Assembly (NCBI RefSeq): GCF_024518675.1
Contig: NZ_JANIGL010000001.1
Span: forward strand, 1,054,001 to 1,118,000
DNA: 64,000 nucleotides
Source: Pseudoalteromonas shioyasakiensis
GTDB taxonomy: Bacteria > Pseudomonadota > Gammaproteobacteria > Enterobacterales > Alteromonadaceae
Direction of reading: 5' to 3'
This document shows, in pieces, positions 16,534 to 25,923 of this stretch. Positions within the stretch are counted from its first letter, which is position 1. Every line of letters begins with the position of its first letter. The position numbers and the translations under genes are program-made. Below the pieces are notes generated by a model. It saw only the letters and a list, made by a program, of their open reading frames with translations. It was not told where the DNA came from and did no database searches.

Positions 16534-18447
16534 ATGTTCTTACAACGTGCCCCTATTACGCAAAAAATCACACTATTAGGTATTTGCATAGCCTTATTAG
16601 TGGCGGCCTTAATTGGTATTACTGCAATTTTTAGTGCTAAAAAGATCATTGAGCAACGCATGATTAACTCTGAGTTGCCCAGTAAAGTACATGCCATCAA
16701 TAATTATATCAGCATAGAAATCAACCAGTTGAAAAATGCAGCTCAGCAGCTTTCAAGTAACCGTTTTATTCTCGATTGGGCGGCGAGCAACAACCCAAAT
16801 GATGAGATTTTAATTGCAGAACTGACGCGATTAAAACGCCAATATAATTTAGCTACCGCGTCATGGGCAAATCGTGAAAGTGCCCAGTATTGGAATCAAG
16901 ATGGCTTCTTAAGAGTACTCAACCACCAACAAGACGCATGGTTTTATGGTTTTAAACAAAGCAAACAAGCGTTTTCTATCAGTATTTTTCAAGAAAGCGA
17001 AAATGACGTAAAAATGTTTGTTAACCATCAGCAGCCAAATGGTATCGGCCTTGCTGGACTTGCAAAGAGTATTTCAGCCATGCAAGCCCTACTTAATCAG
17101 TTTAAAATAGAGCAAACAGGGTTCGTTTTTATTGCTGATAGTGAAGGCTTAATACAGCTTCACGCCGATGCCAGTAAAGTTGCTAAAGCACGCCTAGATG
17201 AACTATATGGTCAAGGGGTATCTAATAAGTTATTACAAAACACGGAGTTTAACTTGTTAGAAGTGAGCATAAACAGCGATGCTTATTTTCTTGCCGCTAG
17301 CCCAATTAAAGGCACAAACCTTTATGTGATTGCCCAAGTTGCTAAAGATGAGGTCTTTGCTGGGATTGCTGATTTACAATGGCAAATCATCAGTTTTGCA
17401 GTCTTAATTGCTTTAATTGCTTCAGTTGTCAGCTTTTTGCTAGCCCGCTCTTTGTCTTCACCGTTATCAGATATGGCAGAGCTATTTACTCGCTTAGGCT
17501 CAGGTGATGCTAACCTCGCTTATCGTCTGCCAGAATCTAACCAGCCAGAGCTGGCAAAACTCAGTGATGGCTTTAATCTATTTATTACTAAAATCGAAAC
17601 CGCCATCGCAAAAGTGGCCAGTGAAAGCCATGAAATACGCCAAAGTTCACAACATGTATTTGATCAAGCCCAACGCAATTCTCAAGCCATGGATGAACAG
17701 AAGGACCAAACTATTTCAGTTGCTGCTGCAATTAATGAAATGGGGGCAACGGTACAAGAAATTGCCGCCAGTGCAGCCACAGCAGCTAAATTAACCGAAG
17801 ACAGTAAAGCCAATACTGAACAAAGTCATCAACAAGTAGCTCAAAGTCAGCTAACAATCTCTGCGTTAGCTGATGACATTGACACTATCACTCATCAAGT
17901 AGAACAACTGTCACAAAAAACCCTAGCTATTGCGACTATTGTTGATTCAATACGAGGAATTTCAGAGCAAACGAACCTGCTGGCTTTAAATGCAGCTATT
18001 GAGTCTGCTCGTGCAGGTGAGCATGGCCGAGGCTTTGCTGTCGTCGCAGACGAAGTTCGTGCGCTTGCGAGCCGAACGTCACAATCAACCACCGAAATTC
18101 AAGCTATGATTGAAGAGCTAACATCGACTTCAACACTTGTTGTGAATAATATAACTGATTCTAAAAACAAAGCTCAAGATAGCGTATCAGCCATGCAAAG
18201 CTCGGTACAATTACTCACTGCAATCACCAACACAGCAAATGAAATTAACGACATGGCGACGTTAATTGCAACCGCAACTGAAGAACAAAGTAATGTTGTT
18301 GCAGATGTTGGGCGTAGTATTGAACAAATCAGTGAAATCAGTGATAAAGCCATGCAAGAGCAAATAACTACAGAGCAAGCAATTAGTGACTTAGCTAACA
18401 GTGCGCAAGCACTTGATAAACTTGTTGCCACATTTGAAAAACACTGA
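16534..18447 (+). CDS. Methyl-accepting chemotaxis protein
   Basis: This 637-aa chemoreceptor has TM1 at about 13-35. A periplasmic ligand domain of roughly 240 residues, cache-like in length and in its C-terminal [16 protein letters not shown] segment, precedes TM2 at about 282-304. HAMP spans about 305-360. The cytoplasmic signalling coiled coil has the highly conserved tip [34 protein letters not shown] (about 473-506). It would sense a small periplasmic ligand and signal to CheW/CheA. The ligand is unknown. It is a single gene with no chemotaxis genes nearby, and a dyad just downstream (18474-18531) may end its transcript. Confidence 0.95.
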   Translation: MFLQRAPITQKITLLGICIALLVAALIGITAIFSAKKIIEQRMINSELPSKVHAINNYISIEINQLKNAAQQLSSNRFILDWAASNNPNDEILIAELTRLKRQYNLATASWANRESAQYWNQDGFLRVLNHQQDAWFYGFKQSKQAFSISIFQESENDVKMFVNHQQPNGIGLAGLAKSISAMQALLNQFKIEQTGFVFIADSEGLIQLHADASKVAKARLDELYGQGVSNKLLQNTEFNLLEVSINSDAYFLAASPIKGTNLYVIAQVAKDEVFAGIADLQWQIISFAVLIALIASVVSFLLARSLSSPLSDMAELFTRLGSGDANLAYRLPESNQPELAKLSDGFNLFITKIETAIAKVASESHEIRQSSQHVFDQAQRNSQAMDEQKDQTISVAAAINEMGATVQEIAASAATAAKLTEDSKANTEQSHQQVAQSQLTISALADDIDTITHQVEQLSQKTLAIATIVDSIRGISEQTNLLALNAAIESARAGEHGRGFAVVADEVRALASRTSQSTTEIQAMIEELTSTSTLVVNNITDSKNKAQDSVSAMQSSVQLLTAITNTANEINDMATLIATATEEQSNVVADVGRSIEQISEISDKAMQEQITTEQAISDLANSAQALDKLVATFEKH

Positions 18448-18473
18448 GTAAACACGTTTTGTAACAATTGAAC

Positions 18474-18531
18474 TCTGCCCCAAGCCAATTATTGACTATA
18501 CTTTATTCTGTGTGAAAGTGGTTGGGGCAGA
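18474..18531. repeat. Inverted repeat between MCP gene and TPR lipoprotein gene
   Basis: The arms TCTGCCCCAAGCCA and TGGTTGGGGCAGA are complementary except for a one-base asymmetry. The right arm ends a few bases before the ATG at 18535 and includes its likely ribosome-binding region. It may be the MCP terminator (no good T run) or a translation-controlling hairpin. Confidence 0.45.
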
Positions 18532-18534
18532 ATT

Positions 18535-19725
18535 ATGACAACATCAAACAAGTTTACATACACAATACTATTTCTACTCACTGGCTTTTTAACAGCTTGC
18601 CAAAGCACAACTATACAACACGTGCCTGCCCCACCAGAAATTACTAAAAATCAACCCTTTGTTGTTTTACCAGTAGAAGCTGAAACTGAAATTTTTGCCC
18701 TCGATGATGAAATCAAACAGCAATTAATAACGGCTTTCCCAAGCAATAAACGCAACCTGCAATCCGCCCGCACATTATTGCAATTTTTATTAAATAATGG
18801 TGATGCATCACTTTCTTATCAGGCCGGTGCGACCCTCGTTGCCAGTCAAGCTTATCGTGATTTAAACGCCAATTGCTTATCTTTGTCTATTTTGGCCTAT
18901 AGCATGGCTGAGTTTTTAGGTATGGATAGTCAATTTCAACAAGTACACATTCCAGAATATTGGGCATCAAACCGAGGCTATAATTTACTGACTGGGCATA
19001 TTAACTTACGCGTTTCCTCCCCACGTAAAAATGCCAACAATATTCACTACGTTTACACGACTGATAATTCACTGGTGGTTGATTTTGATCCTAATTCGCG
19101 GGGAGAGCATTTTAAAACCAGCCCGATTTCTAAAGCACGTATTACGGCTATGTTTTATAACAACAAAGGGGTAACAGCCATGTTGAGAAACCAGAAAAAT
19201 AGTGCTTATAGCTACTTTTTAGCCGCCACTGACGCAGATCCATTGTATTCTGGCGCATGGGGTAACTTAGCCGTTTTTTTAAGATTAAATAAGCAATATA
19301 GAAATGCCGAACTTGCTTATAACCATGCCTTAGCGATAGATAAAGACAACAATACAGCCTTAGGTAATTTAGCACTGCTATATCAGCTCACAGGCCGAGA
19401 TGCACGAGCCAATGAAATTTTGACCCAATTACACAACAAAAGACAAAGTAACCCTTACTATCATATCTCACTGGGTAATACCGCATACCAGACTAACGCT
19501 TATCAAGATGCAATCAAGCACTTCAACAAAGCAAAGCGACTCGACAGTTCGCTTCACAATAGTTATTTTGGTTTAGCGCGGACCTATTATCAGCTAGGTG
19601 ACCTTAAACAAGCTAATAAACACCTGCGATTAGCAAATAAATATGCGTATTTTATACACGATAAAAAACGCTACAAATCCAAGCTAACCGCTTTGAGTAC
19701 AATGACAGCAAAAGCTGATAGATAA
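18535..19725 (+). CDS. Lipoprotein with transglutaminase-like and TPR domains
   Basis: This 396-aa protein has a lipoprotein signal (lipobox LTAC, Cys22). Residues about 80-190 look like a transglutaminase-type papain fold: C114 in NANCLSLS, H155 in TGHINLRV and an aspartate in VVDFDP (183-185), spaced as in Cys-His-Asp triads. From about residue 208 there are four to five tetratricopeptide repeats (for example WGNLAVFLRLNKQYRNAELA and HISLGNTAYQTNAYQDAIKH). It would be anchored in the outer or inner membrane facing the periplasm. No substrate is known. I infer a protein-processing or scaffolding role. The TPR part is certain and the transglutaminase reading is moderately supported. Confidence 0.75.
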   Translation: MTTSNKFTYTILFLLTGFLTACQSTTIQHVPAPPEITKNQPFVVLPVEAETEIFALDDEIKQQLITAFPSNKRNLQSARTLLQFLLNNGDASLSYQAGATLVASQAYRDLNANCLSLSILAYSMAEFLGMDSQFQQVHIPEYWASNRGYNLLTGHINLRVSSPRKNANNIHYVYTTDNSLVVDFDPNSRGEHFKTSPISKARITAMFYNNKGVTAMLRNQKNSAYSYFLAATDADPLYSGAWGNLAVFLRLNKQYRNAELAYNHALAIDKDNNTALGNLALLYQLTGRDARANEILTQLHNKRQSNPYYHISLGNTAYQTNAYQDAIKHFNKAKRLDSSLHNSYFGLARTYYQLGDLKQANKHLRLANKYAYFIHDKKRYKSKLTALSTMTAKADR

Positions 19726-19843
19726 AAAAGGCATAACCTTCTATTTTGCAGTGGGTGAAGATAAGCATAGTAACAAGGTGACTGATACCTATGAAAATCT
19801 CGATAAGCTCATTATTTCACAACCGTCAGCTGCATAGCACAGC

Positions 19844-20194
19844 TTATTCGCCAGGTAGATCGCTTTGCATTTTAAGCGGATGGTGCTCAGTTGCGACAAA
19901 TTCGCGCTTTTGCACTTTAGAAAGACGCTTAACTTTAATTTCTAACTTAGTTGCATCGCTGCGACTGCCAACTTGCTGCTGATAAACTAATTTAAGTGGC
20001 CCTTTACCACGTAAATTTTTTGCACCTTTACCCGATTGATGTGCAGCCAAACGGCGGGCAACATCAGTGGAAATTCCTGTATACCAGTGCCCTAGCCGAG
20101 TTTGTACTATATAAAGTGACCAAGTACTTGCCATCGATTTCTTCGACTTGTTTTTTTTCAGCACAGTTAAACTTTCAGCTGTCTCTGTGGTCAA
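19844..20194 (-). CDS. GIY-YIG domain protein (YhbQ/UPF0213-like)
   Basis: This small protein contains a GIY-YIG endonuclease domain: [17 protein letters not shown] carries the two beta-strand motifs, followed by [25 protein letters not shown] and a late Glu in [12 protein letters not shown]. coli YhbQ and Bacillus YazA are similar; nuclease activity towards nicked DNA has been reported for some members, and the biological role is unclear. The listed start gives 116 aa with an unusual basic N-terminal extension. The internal ATG 20134 ([10 protein letters not shown]) would give a 96-aa product closer to family length and may be the true start. Confidence 0.82.
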   Translation of the reverse strand: MTTETAESLTVLKKNKSKKSMASTWSLYIVQTRLGHWYTGISTDVARRLAAHQSGKGAKNLRGKGPLKLVYQQQVGSRSDATKLEIKVKRLSKVQKREFVATEHHPLKMQSDLPGE

Positions 20195-20313
20195 ATTATT
20201 ACTCCAAGCATCTAATAGGAAAATTAACTCGCAAACAATTGTGCAAAAAGGTTTTACCTTAGGTGACTAATCGGTATTATGCAGTTTATAAAAAATAAGG
20301 ATCCAAACAAACA

Positions 20314-20673
20314 ATGCAGTCGTTAAAAACTTTTTCTCTTTGGTTTATTGTCGCACTTACTTTAAGCGCAACCGCTGGTTGCTCAAGCTGGGTTTATCGC
20401 ATCAACATTCCCCAAGGTAACTTTTTAGAACAAAACGATGTTGATAAGCTTCGTGTAAATATGACTCGAGAACAAGTTGTTTATGTATTAGGCAAGCCTG
20501 TGGCTGAAGACGCTTTCGATAAAAATACATGGCACTATTTATATTCTTTTAACTTAGGCCGTGACAATGAACAACGTAAATCACTGACTATTAACTTTGA
20601 GAATGAAAAGCTGGTTTCATTAAGCGGTGACTACGAGCAACCCGCAGAATTTAACACACCACTAGAGCAATAA
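20314..20673 (+). CDS. bamE: Outer membrane protein assembly factor BamE
   Basis: This small lipoprotein (119 aa) belongs to the BAM complex, which inserts beta-barrels into the outer membrane. The signal peptide ends with lipobox TAGC and Cys23. The mature domain shows the SmpA/OmlA fold markers IPQGNFLEQNDVDKLRVNMT (about 31-50), REQVVYVLGKPVAEDAF and WHYLYSF. The start ATG 20314 follows an AAGGAT ribosome-binding site. The gene is convergent with rnfH across the terminator at 20691-20717. The bamE-rnfH-ratA-smpB neighbourhood is a conserved arrangement in gammaproteobacteria. Confidence 0.97.
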   Translation: MQSLKTFSLWFIVALTLSATAGCSSWVYRINIPQGNFLEQNDVDKLRVNMTREQVVYVLGKPVAEDAFDKNTWHYLYSFNLGRDNEQRKSLTINFENEKLVSLSGDYEQPAEFNTPLEQ

Positions 20674-20690
20674 TCAGCTCATTGAACGAC

Positions 20691-20717
20691 AAAAGGTTAG
20701 CAACGCTAACCTTTTTT
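20691..20717. terminator. Bidirectional terminator between bamE and rnfH
   Basis: AAAAGGTTAGC, loop AAC and GCTAACCTTTT are followed by T residues on the plus strand. The mirrored A run gives a T run on the minus strand. Confidence 0.88.
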
Positions 20718-20724
20718 GTTTAAG

Positions 20725-21054
20725 TTATTTTGCTTTATCCAGCGCTCGTCCACCGGTTATTTTGTTAGCACGGCCTTCATCTTTAGCTTTTTCCGCACGT
20801 TTACGTCTTGCATCTTTTGGATCTGCTATTAAAGGACGGTAAATTTCGACTCTATCGCCCTGCTCTAACACTTGAGTTAATTTGCACGTTCGATTCCAAA
20901 CACCAAGGGTTAATTTTGATGCATCGATTTGTGGGCACTTCTCTAGTATACCTGACTTGATAACGGCTTCTTCTGCGGTACTGCCAACAGGTACTGTGAC
21001 CTGTAAACTCGTCGCAGAGGTTGGTAGTGCAAAAACGACTTCTACATTAATCAT
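20725..21054 (-). CDS. rnfH: RnfH family ubiquitin-like protein
   Basis: This protein of 109 aa has a beta-grasp (ubiquitin/ThiS-like) core: INVEVVFALPTSATSLQVTV at about 2-21, then LGVWNRTCKLTQVLEQGDRVEIYRPL at about 49-74 and a basic Lys/Arg/Ala-rich tail. RnfH is named from an Rnf-associated locus, but its role is not established. It overlaps the ratA stop by four bases (ATGA), so the two are translationally coupled, as in E. coli ratA-ratB (RatB is the E. coli RnfH). Confidence 0.93.
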   Translation of the reverse strand: MINVEVVFALPTSATSLQVTVPVGSTAEEAVIKSGILEKCPQIDASKLTLGVWNRTCKLTQVLEQGDRVEIYRPLIADPKDARRKRAEKAKDEGRANKITGGRALDKAK

Positions 21055-21491
21055 ACTCTTGGCCCATAAACATCTTTTGCTCTTTGCGTAAACGCATTAA
21101 CCATGTTTTTAGCAACATCATTAAAAATCTTACCAAATGCTAGCTCAATTAGCTTACTCGAAAACTCAAACTCTAAGCGCAATTCAACCTTGCAAGCTTG
21201 TTCATCCAAAGCTCGGAAATGCCACTGCCCTTGTAAAGCTTTAAAGGGGCCATCTACCAGGCGCAGCGTGACGGTTTGTTCATCAACAAAGGTGTTTTCT
21301 GTAGTAAACCATTTTTTTATACCCGCTTTTGAAATTTCTAAGCTGGCAGTCATACTGTTCGCTTGCTGGGTAATTATTTTTGCGTCAGAACAATGTGGTA
21401 AAAATTCAGGATAAGCATCCACATCATTTACTAAATTAAACATTTCATTGCTGCTATACATTACTAGCGCACTTTTTTCTATTTGTGGCAT
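21051..21491 (-). CDS. ratA: RatA / COQ10-like START-domain protein
   Basis: This protein of 146 aa has a START/polyketide-cyclase fold: MPQIEKSALVMYSSNEMFNLV at about 1-21, then DVDAYPEFLPHC and a C-terminal amphipathic helix. E. coli RatA was reported as a toxin that blocks ribosome subunit joining, while related COQ10 proteins bind ubiquinone; which role applies here is open. ATG 21491 is chosen because GGGAG lies six bases upstream; a TTG four codons earlier is in frame. It is followed by rnfH in an overlapping pair. Confidence 0.92.
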   Translation of the reverse strand: MPQIEKSALVMYSSNEMFNLVNDVDAYPEFLPHCSDAKIITQQANSMTASLEISKAGIKKWFTTENTFVDEQTVTLRLVDGPFKALQGQWHFRALDEQACKVELRLEFEFSSKLIELAFGKIFNDVAKNMVNAFTQRAKDVYGPRV

Positions 21492-21635
21492 ACTCACTCC
21501 CAACTGTGTGGGCGAATTTTAGCAAGCTTTGCGTTTTTCCCCAAACTTTCCTGGCGCTTTATTTACATCAACTTTTAGCTGTAAATTTAAAAAATCGATG
21601 TAAAAAGCAGAGCATTACGTATAATATGGGCCACT

Positions 21636-22115
21636 ATGGCTAAGAAAAAATCATCTAAATCGACAAGTAATACTATCGCGCTAAATAAAAAAGCGCGTCA
21701 TGAGTATTTTTTACACGACAAGTTTGAGGCTGGTGTTGAACTGCAAGGCTGGGAAGTAAAAAGTATCCGAGCTGGTAAAGTAAACATCTCTGAAACGTAC
21801 ATTCACCTTAAAAATGGCGAAGCGTTTTTGCTTGGCAGTCAAATACAGCCTCTCAATAGCGCTTCCACCCATGTTATTTGCGATCCACTACGTTATCGTA
21901 AACTATTATTAAGTAGGCGCGAGTTAGACCGTTTAGTTGGTGCAACTGAGCGCGATGGCTATTCATTGATTGCTACAGCCATGTATTGGAAAAAATGCTG
22001 GGTGAAACTAGAGTTCCACTTAGGTAAAGGTAAGAAAATGCATGACAAACGTGAAGACGGCAAAAACAAAGACTGGTCTCGCGAAAAAGAACGATTAATG
22101 AAGCACAAAGTTTAA
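21636..22115 (+). CDS. smpB: SsrA-binding protein SmpB
   Basis: This 159-aa trans-translation factor binds tmRNA and delivers it to stalled ribosomes. Family motifs are clear: [20 protein letters not shown] near the N-terminus, then [16 protein letters not shown] and a basic C-terminal helix beginning [26 protein letters not shown] hexamer sits at 21620-21625, only about 10 bases before the ATG, so the mRNA may be nearly leaderless. The tmRNA gene ssrA is often close to smpB, but I do not see its ends in the 535 bases downstream. Confidence 0.97.
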   Translation: MAKKKSSKSTSNTIALNKKARHEYFLHDKFEAGVELQGWEVKSIRAGKVNISETYIHLKNGEAFLLGSQIQPLNSASTHVICDPLRYRKLLLSRRELDRLVGATERDGYSLIATAMYWKKCWVKLEFHLGKGKKMHDKREDGKNKDWSREKERLMKHKV

Positions 22116-22650
22116 TGCAAACATCCTCATAACCTCGATATGCTACTCTTGGTTTGAAATAAAAGCGATTTAGGCTAGGTTTTAGTTATCTGCCATAATA
22201 TAAATCGCTTTAAACCAAGCTCATAGACATTTTCTCTCATTTGATCTTCAACGATTCTCAAAAGAAGTAACTTTTATGCCTTAACGTAAAGCCATTGCTC
22301 AATGCAGCCTATTGTATAACTCAACCTGAAAGTAACTCACTGTAGAAAATCAATAAATGGTTCATCGTAGTTTTTTTATAAATGACTCAGGTAAGGTCTT
22401 ATACAGGCTATTAGAATAGTGGCTATTTATACCAACTATCGCAAGCACTTCCCCTGTGGTGTTGGTATATGTATACTTAGCGCCAATTGTAGCTAGGATA
22501 AGGGTGTGACTCTTACCTCTTAATAAGCAAACCATTACCTTAGCTACATTAAAAACATTCATGGCCGCCCGTTCAGTTAGTGTATTAATTACACGAGCGA
22601 TAAAAGCAAAAATATAAGGCCGCAATAACAATATAAGTTAGGAAGTAAAT
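22116..22650. other. Long intergenic region smpB to POT transporter
   Basis: These 535 bases have no gene I can defend. They contain an inverted repeat at 22149-22218 and a weak minus-strand reading frame at 22362-22631 (89 codons) with no recognisable family or ribosome-binding site. I see no tmRNA, tRNA or transposase signature. The low-complexity frame may be a decayed gene. Confidence 0.5.
22149..22218. repeat. Imperfect long inverted repeat downstream of smpB
   Basis: The left arm is TTGGTTT, a six-base interruption (GAAATA), then AAAGCGATTTA. The right arm is TAAATCGCTTT followed directly by AAACCAA. The inner 11 bases and outer 7 bases pair exactly. It could be the smpB terminator-like hairpin or a remnant of a small mobile element. 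Confidence 0.5.
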
Positions 22651-24147
22651 ATGAGTTCATCTTCAACTGGGGGGTTTTTCGGCCACCCAAAAGGACTTTC
22701 AACACTGTTCTTCACTGAAATGTGGGAACGAATGAGCTATTACGGCATGCGTGCCTTATTAGTACTTTTCATGACCGCTAGCTTGCAAGAAGAAGGCCTT
22801 GGTTTCACTGTCGCTTCAGCTGCTGCAATCTATGGTTTATATACAGGCGCGGTGTACTTTTTAGGTTTGCCAGGTGGTTGGCTTGCTGACCGTTTATTTG
22901 GTGGCCAAAAAGCAGTTTGGTATGGTGGTATTATAATCATGATCGGCCATATTATTTTGGCTGTCCCTCATGAGTATTCATTTTTTATCGGCTTAGTGTT
23001 TGTCGCCTCAGGTACTGGTTTATTAAAGCCAAATATCAGTGCTATGGTTGGTCAGCTTTATTCAAGCGAAGATGAGCGCCGTGATAGTGGTTATGCAATT
23101 TACTACATGGGTATCAACTTAGGTTCAATTATTGGTTACTACGTTTGTGGTTACTTTATGGAAAATGTAGGTTGGCACTGGGCATTTGGTGCAGCAGCCG
23201 TAGGTATGGGTATTGGTCTAATTCAATATCATTTAACGACTAAGCATTTACCTAGTCATAGTTCAACACCTGCTAATCCATTAAGCCCACGAGGTATCAC
23301 CCGTACTTGGTTTGCTATTGCGGCATTTGTTATTATTGTTGCGTCTGTGGTTCTAGCTGCTATGACAGGTAATTTAGTTATTGATCCTGTGGTTATTGCC
23401 GGCTACGTTGCGATTGTATTTTCACTCATTTTCTTTGCTTATTTTGGCATTATCTATTTTAAAGGTAAGTTAACCGAAGCAGAAAAGCGTCGCATGTGGG
23501 CATTGTTTTTAGTCTGTGTTGCTTCTGCTTGTTTCTGGTCTGGTTTTGAGCAAGCAGGCTCTTCATTGAATTTATTTGCACGTGACTACACAGATCGCCT
23601 TGTCGGTAGCTTTGAAATACCAACTGCATGGTTCCAATCATTAAATGCCATCTTTATCATTGTATTATCGCCATTTTTTGCAGCCCTTTGGATTAACTTA
23701 TCTAAAAAAATGATTTCACCGTCATATAGCGTCAAATGTGCGTTTGGTCTTATAATTATGGCAAGTGGATTTTTAGTTATGTTTATGGCTGCTCATTACG
23801 CAGCTGAAGGCTTAAAGGTTGCACCTTACTGGTTAGTTACTACCTACTTTTTACATACTGTAGGTGAGCTTTGTTTAAGCCCTGTCGCATTAAGTGCTGT
23901 AAGCCGTTTATCTCCAAAACGTTTTTCTGGTCAAATGATGGGGATATTCGTACTCACTTACTCAATTGGTAACATTATTGCGGGCATACTTGCTGGCGGC
24001 TTTGATCCAAATAATATGGAAGAAATCCCTTACCTTTATCTACAAATAGCGCTATTTAGCATTGGTGTAGGTATTATACTTGTATTAATGAGCTTTAAAG
24101 CCAAAATATGGGAAAAACAAGGTTTAGCTGAGACAAGTGCTCAATAA
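22651..24147 (+). CDS. POT/PTR family proton-coupled peptide transporter
   Basis: This 498-aa inner-membrane MFS protein of the oligopeptide:H+ symporter family has about 12-14 membrane segments. The signature FFTEMWERMSYYGMRALLVL (about 21-40) contains the ExxER proton-coupling motif. GLLKPNISAMVGQLY (about 122-136) and a later FWSGFEQAGSSLNLFA segment also match the PTR2 signatures. It would import di- and tripeptides. It is a single gene preceded by AAGTTAGGAAGT (ribosome-binding site) and closed by a strong terminator at 24187-24217. Confidence 0.94.
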   Translation: MSSSSTGGFFGHPKGLSTLFFTEMWERMSYYGMRALLVLFMTASLQEEGLGFTVASAAAIYGLYTGAVYFLGLPGGWLADRLFGGQKAVWYGGIIIMIGHIILAVPHEYSFFIGLVFVASGTGLLKPNISAMVGQLYSSEDERRDSGYAIYYMGINLGSIIGYYVCGYFMENVGWHWAFGAAAVGMGIGLIQYHLTTKHLPSHSSTPANPLSPRGITRTWFAIAAFVIIVASVVLAAMTGNLVIDPVVIAGYVAIVFSLIFFAYFGIIYFKGKLTEAEKRRMWALFLVCVASACFWSGFEQAGSSLNLFARDYTDRLVGSFEIPTAWFQSLNAIFIIVLSPFFAALWINLSKKMISPSYSVKCAFGLIIMASGFLVMFMAAHYAAEGLKVAPYWLVTTYFLHTVGELCLSPVALSAVSRLSPKRFSGQMMGIFVLTYSIGNIIAGILAGGFDPNNMEEIPYLYLQIALFSIGVGIILVLMSFKAKIWEKQGLAETSAQ

Positions 24148-24186
24148 ATTTTAAACTTGATGGATTAACATCAATATAGTTTTAGC

Positions 24187-24217
24187 AAAAGGCAAGATAG
24201 TAATATCTTGCCTTTTT
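24187..24217 (+). terminator. Terminator of POT transporter gene
   Basis: The 13-bp perfect arms AAAAGGCAAGATA and TATCTTGCCTTTT have a GTAA loop and an extra T. Confidence 0.88.
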
Positions 24218-24761
24218 AGTAAATGGCAATGATTACGAAACAAAGGCGGGCTATTTAAACGCTATGTTATTCGCTGGTAGAGCACTCACAGATACTGAAA
24301 TTGCGTCTATGGGTACTGCTCAACAAACTTTGTCATTTACAAAAACCACAAGGGAGCTTAATCAGTCCGTTAAACGCCATTACGACAGTGCCCCTATGGT
24401 CACACCTAACCTATGGTTACAACAACGAAGTAAGTTTTTTAACAACTCCACATCAAGTGTAAAGAATTAATTACAAAGTAAAAAGGGGTTAAAAAATATG
24501 ACCCACTTTATGAAAACCAAAAAAGTACAATAAATAACAGAAGCTTATATTTAAAATACATACTGAGTTAGTTGCTTCCTTTAGCAAAAAGCTTATGTAG
24601 AAAGCGGGTCATTTTGAAACTCCAAAAAGCGTCCCATTAAATTTACAAATTGCTCTGTCGCTAAATAAATCCCCCCTCTTCCCCTCACTCAAATTATGGT
24701 TAATCATCTGCGCTATTAAATACAACAAAACGCAGTGCTTAATAATTGCGGGAGAATTAAA
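24218..24761. other. Intergenic region before hppD
   Basis: This is about 540 bases of AT-rich DNA. A 68-codon plus-strand frame at 24264-24470 lacks a ribosome-binding site and a recognisable family, so I do not call it a gene. The last 20 bases hold the hppD ribosome-binding site (GGGAG). I see no clear TyrR-type dyad or other operator. Confidence 0.5.
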
Positions 24762-25808
24762 ATGAGTGAAGTAAAAAACCCTTTAGGTTTAGTTGGTATC
24801 GAATTTACTGAATACGCAACGCCAGACGCTGACTACATGGATAAAGTATTTACCGATTTTGGTTTTTCTAAATTAAAAACGTTTAAAGGTAAAGATATCG
24901 TTTATTACAACCAGAACGATATTCACTTTTTACTAAATAACGAACGCGATGGATTTTCTGCTGAATTTGCCAAAAGCCATGGCCCGGCAATCTGCTCAAT
25001 GGGTTGGCGTGTTGAGAATGCGCAAAAAGCATTCGAGACAGCTGTAGAACGCGGTGCAAAACCAGCAACAGATTCAACCCATAAAGACCTACCATACCCT
25101 GCTATTTACGGTATTGGCGACAGCTTAATCTATTTCATCGAACAGTTTGGTGATAAAGGCTCTATCTATGAAAGCGACTTTGAAGATTTAAGCGAGCAAA
25201 ATGTTGTTGCTGATAAAGGCTTCTTGCGCATCGACCATCTAACAAACAACGTTTATAAAGGCACGATGGAAACATGGGCTAACTTCTATAAAGACGTGTT
25301 TGGTTTTACCGAAGTACGCTACTTTGACATTAAAGGTCAAAAAACTGCGCTACTTTCGTATGCACTTAAATCACCGTGCGGTACCTTCTCTATTCCAATC
25401 AACGAAGGTAAAGGTAATGACAATAACCAGATTGATGAATACCTAGGTGAGTATAATGGTCCAGGTGTTCAGCATTTAGCATTCTTAACAGATGACCTAG
25501 TTAGCTCGTTAGATAAGCTAGATAAGTCAACGATTGCTACACTTGATATTATCCCTGAGTATTACGACACTATTTTTGACCGTGTACCTTGGGTTGCAGA
25601 AGACAAAGAAAAAATCCGTGAGCATCAAATTCTTGTAGATAGCCAAAGTGAAAACTGTTACTTGTTACAGATTTTCTCAAAAAACTTGTTTGGCCCAATC
25701 TTTATCGAAATGATCCAACGCGTTGATGATGGCGGTTTTGGTGAGGGTAACTTCCAAGCGCTATTTGAATCAATTGAACGTGATCAAGAACGTCGCGGCG
25801 TTTTATAA
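24762..25808 (+). CDS. hppD: 4-hydroxyphenylpyruvate dioxygenase
   Basis: This Fe(II) enzyme turns 4-hydroxyphenylpyruvate into homogentisate, the second step of tyrosine breakdown. The 348 aa form two vicinal-oxygen-chelate domains; the metal ligands are visible as His in LRIDHLTNNV (about residue 160), His in GPGVQHLAFLT (about 239) and Glu in IFIEMIQR (about 318). ATG 24762 (MSEVKNPLGL) is chosen because GGGAG precedes it; an ATG nine codons upstream is in frame but poorly placed. The next gene is fahA, separated by a terminator, with no homogentisate dioxygenase gene between them. Confidence 0.96.
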   Translation: MSEVKNPLGLVGIEFTEYATPDADYMDKVFTDFGFSKLKTFKGKDIVYYNQNDIHFLLNNERDGFSAEFAKSHGPAICSMGWRVENAQKAFETAVERGAKPATDSTHKDLPYPAIYGIGDSLIYFIEQFGDKGSIYESDFEDLSEQNVVADKGFLRIDHLTNNVYKGTMETWANFYKDVFGFTEVRYFDIKGQKTALLSYALKSPCGTFSIPINEGKGNDNNQIDEYLGEYNGPGVQHLAFLTDDLVSSLDKLDKSTIATLDIIPEYYDTIFDRVPWVAEDKEKIREHQILVDSQSENCYLLQIFSKNLFGPIFIEMIQRVDDGGFGEGNFQALFESIERDQERRGVL

Positions 25809-25826
25809 ATTTTAAATCAAGAAATT

Positions 25827-25852
25827 AAAAAGCAGCGAACTCGCTGCTTTTT
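25827..25852 (+). terminator. Terminator between hppD and fahA
   Basis: AAAAAGCAGCG, loop AACT and CGCTGCTTTTT. It lies 19 bases after the hppD stop, so hppD and fahA probably have separate transcripts. Confidence 0.88.
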
Positions 25853-25923
25853 GTCGTTTAAATTTGTGCTGATTGCCTCCATATACTAGTGTATCCAATC
25901 AGCGCGAACCATAAGGAAAGAAT

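Noticed and set aside
22362..22631. Minus-strand 89-codon frame between smpB and the POT transporter
   Set aside because: No recognisable domain, no convincing ribosome-binding site and low-complexity composition; kept only as a possible decayed frame.
22116..22650. tmRNA (ssrA) next to smpB
   Set aside because: The typical tmRNA 5' end and TpsiC-like 3' end are not visible on either strand here.
24264..24470. 68-codon frame before hppD
   Set aside because: No ribosome-binding site or recognised family, and it stands in an AT-rich intergenic stretch.
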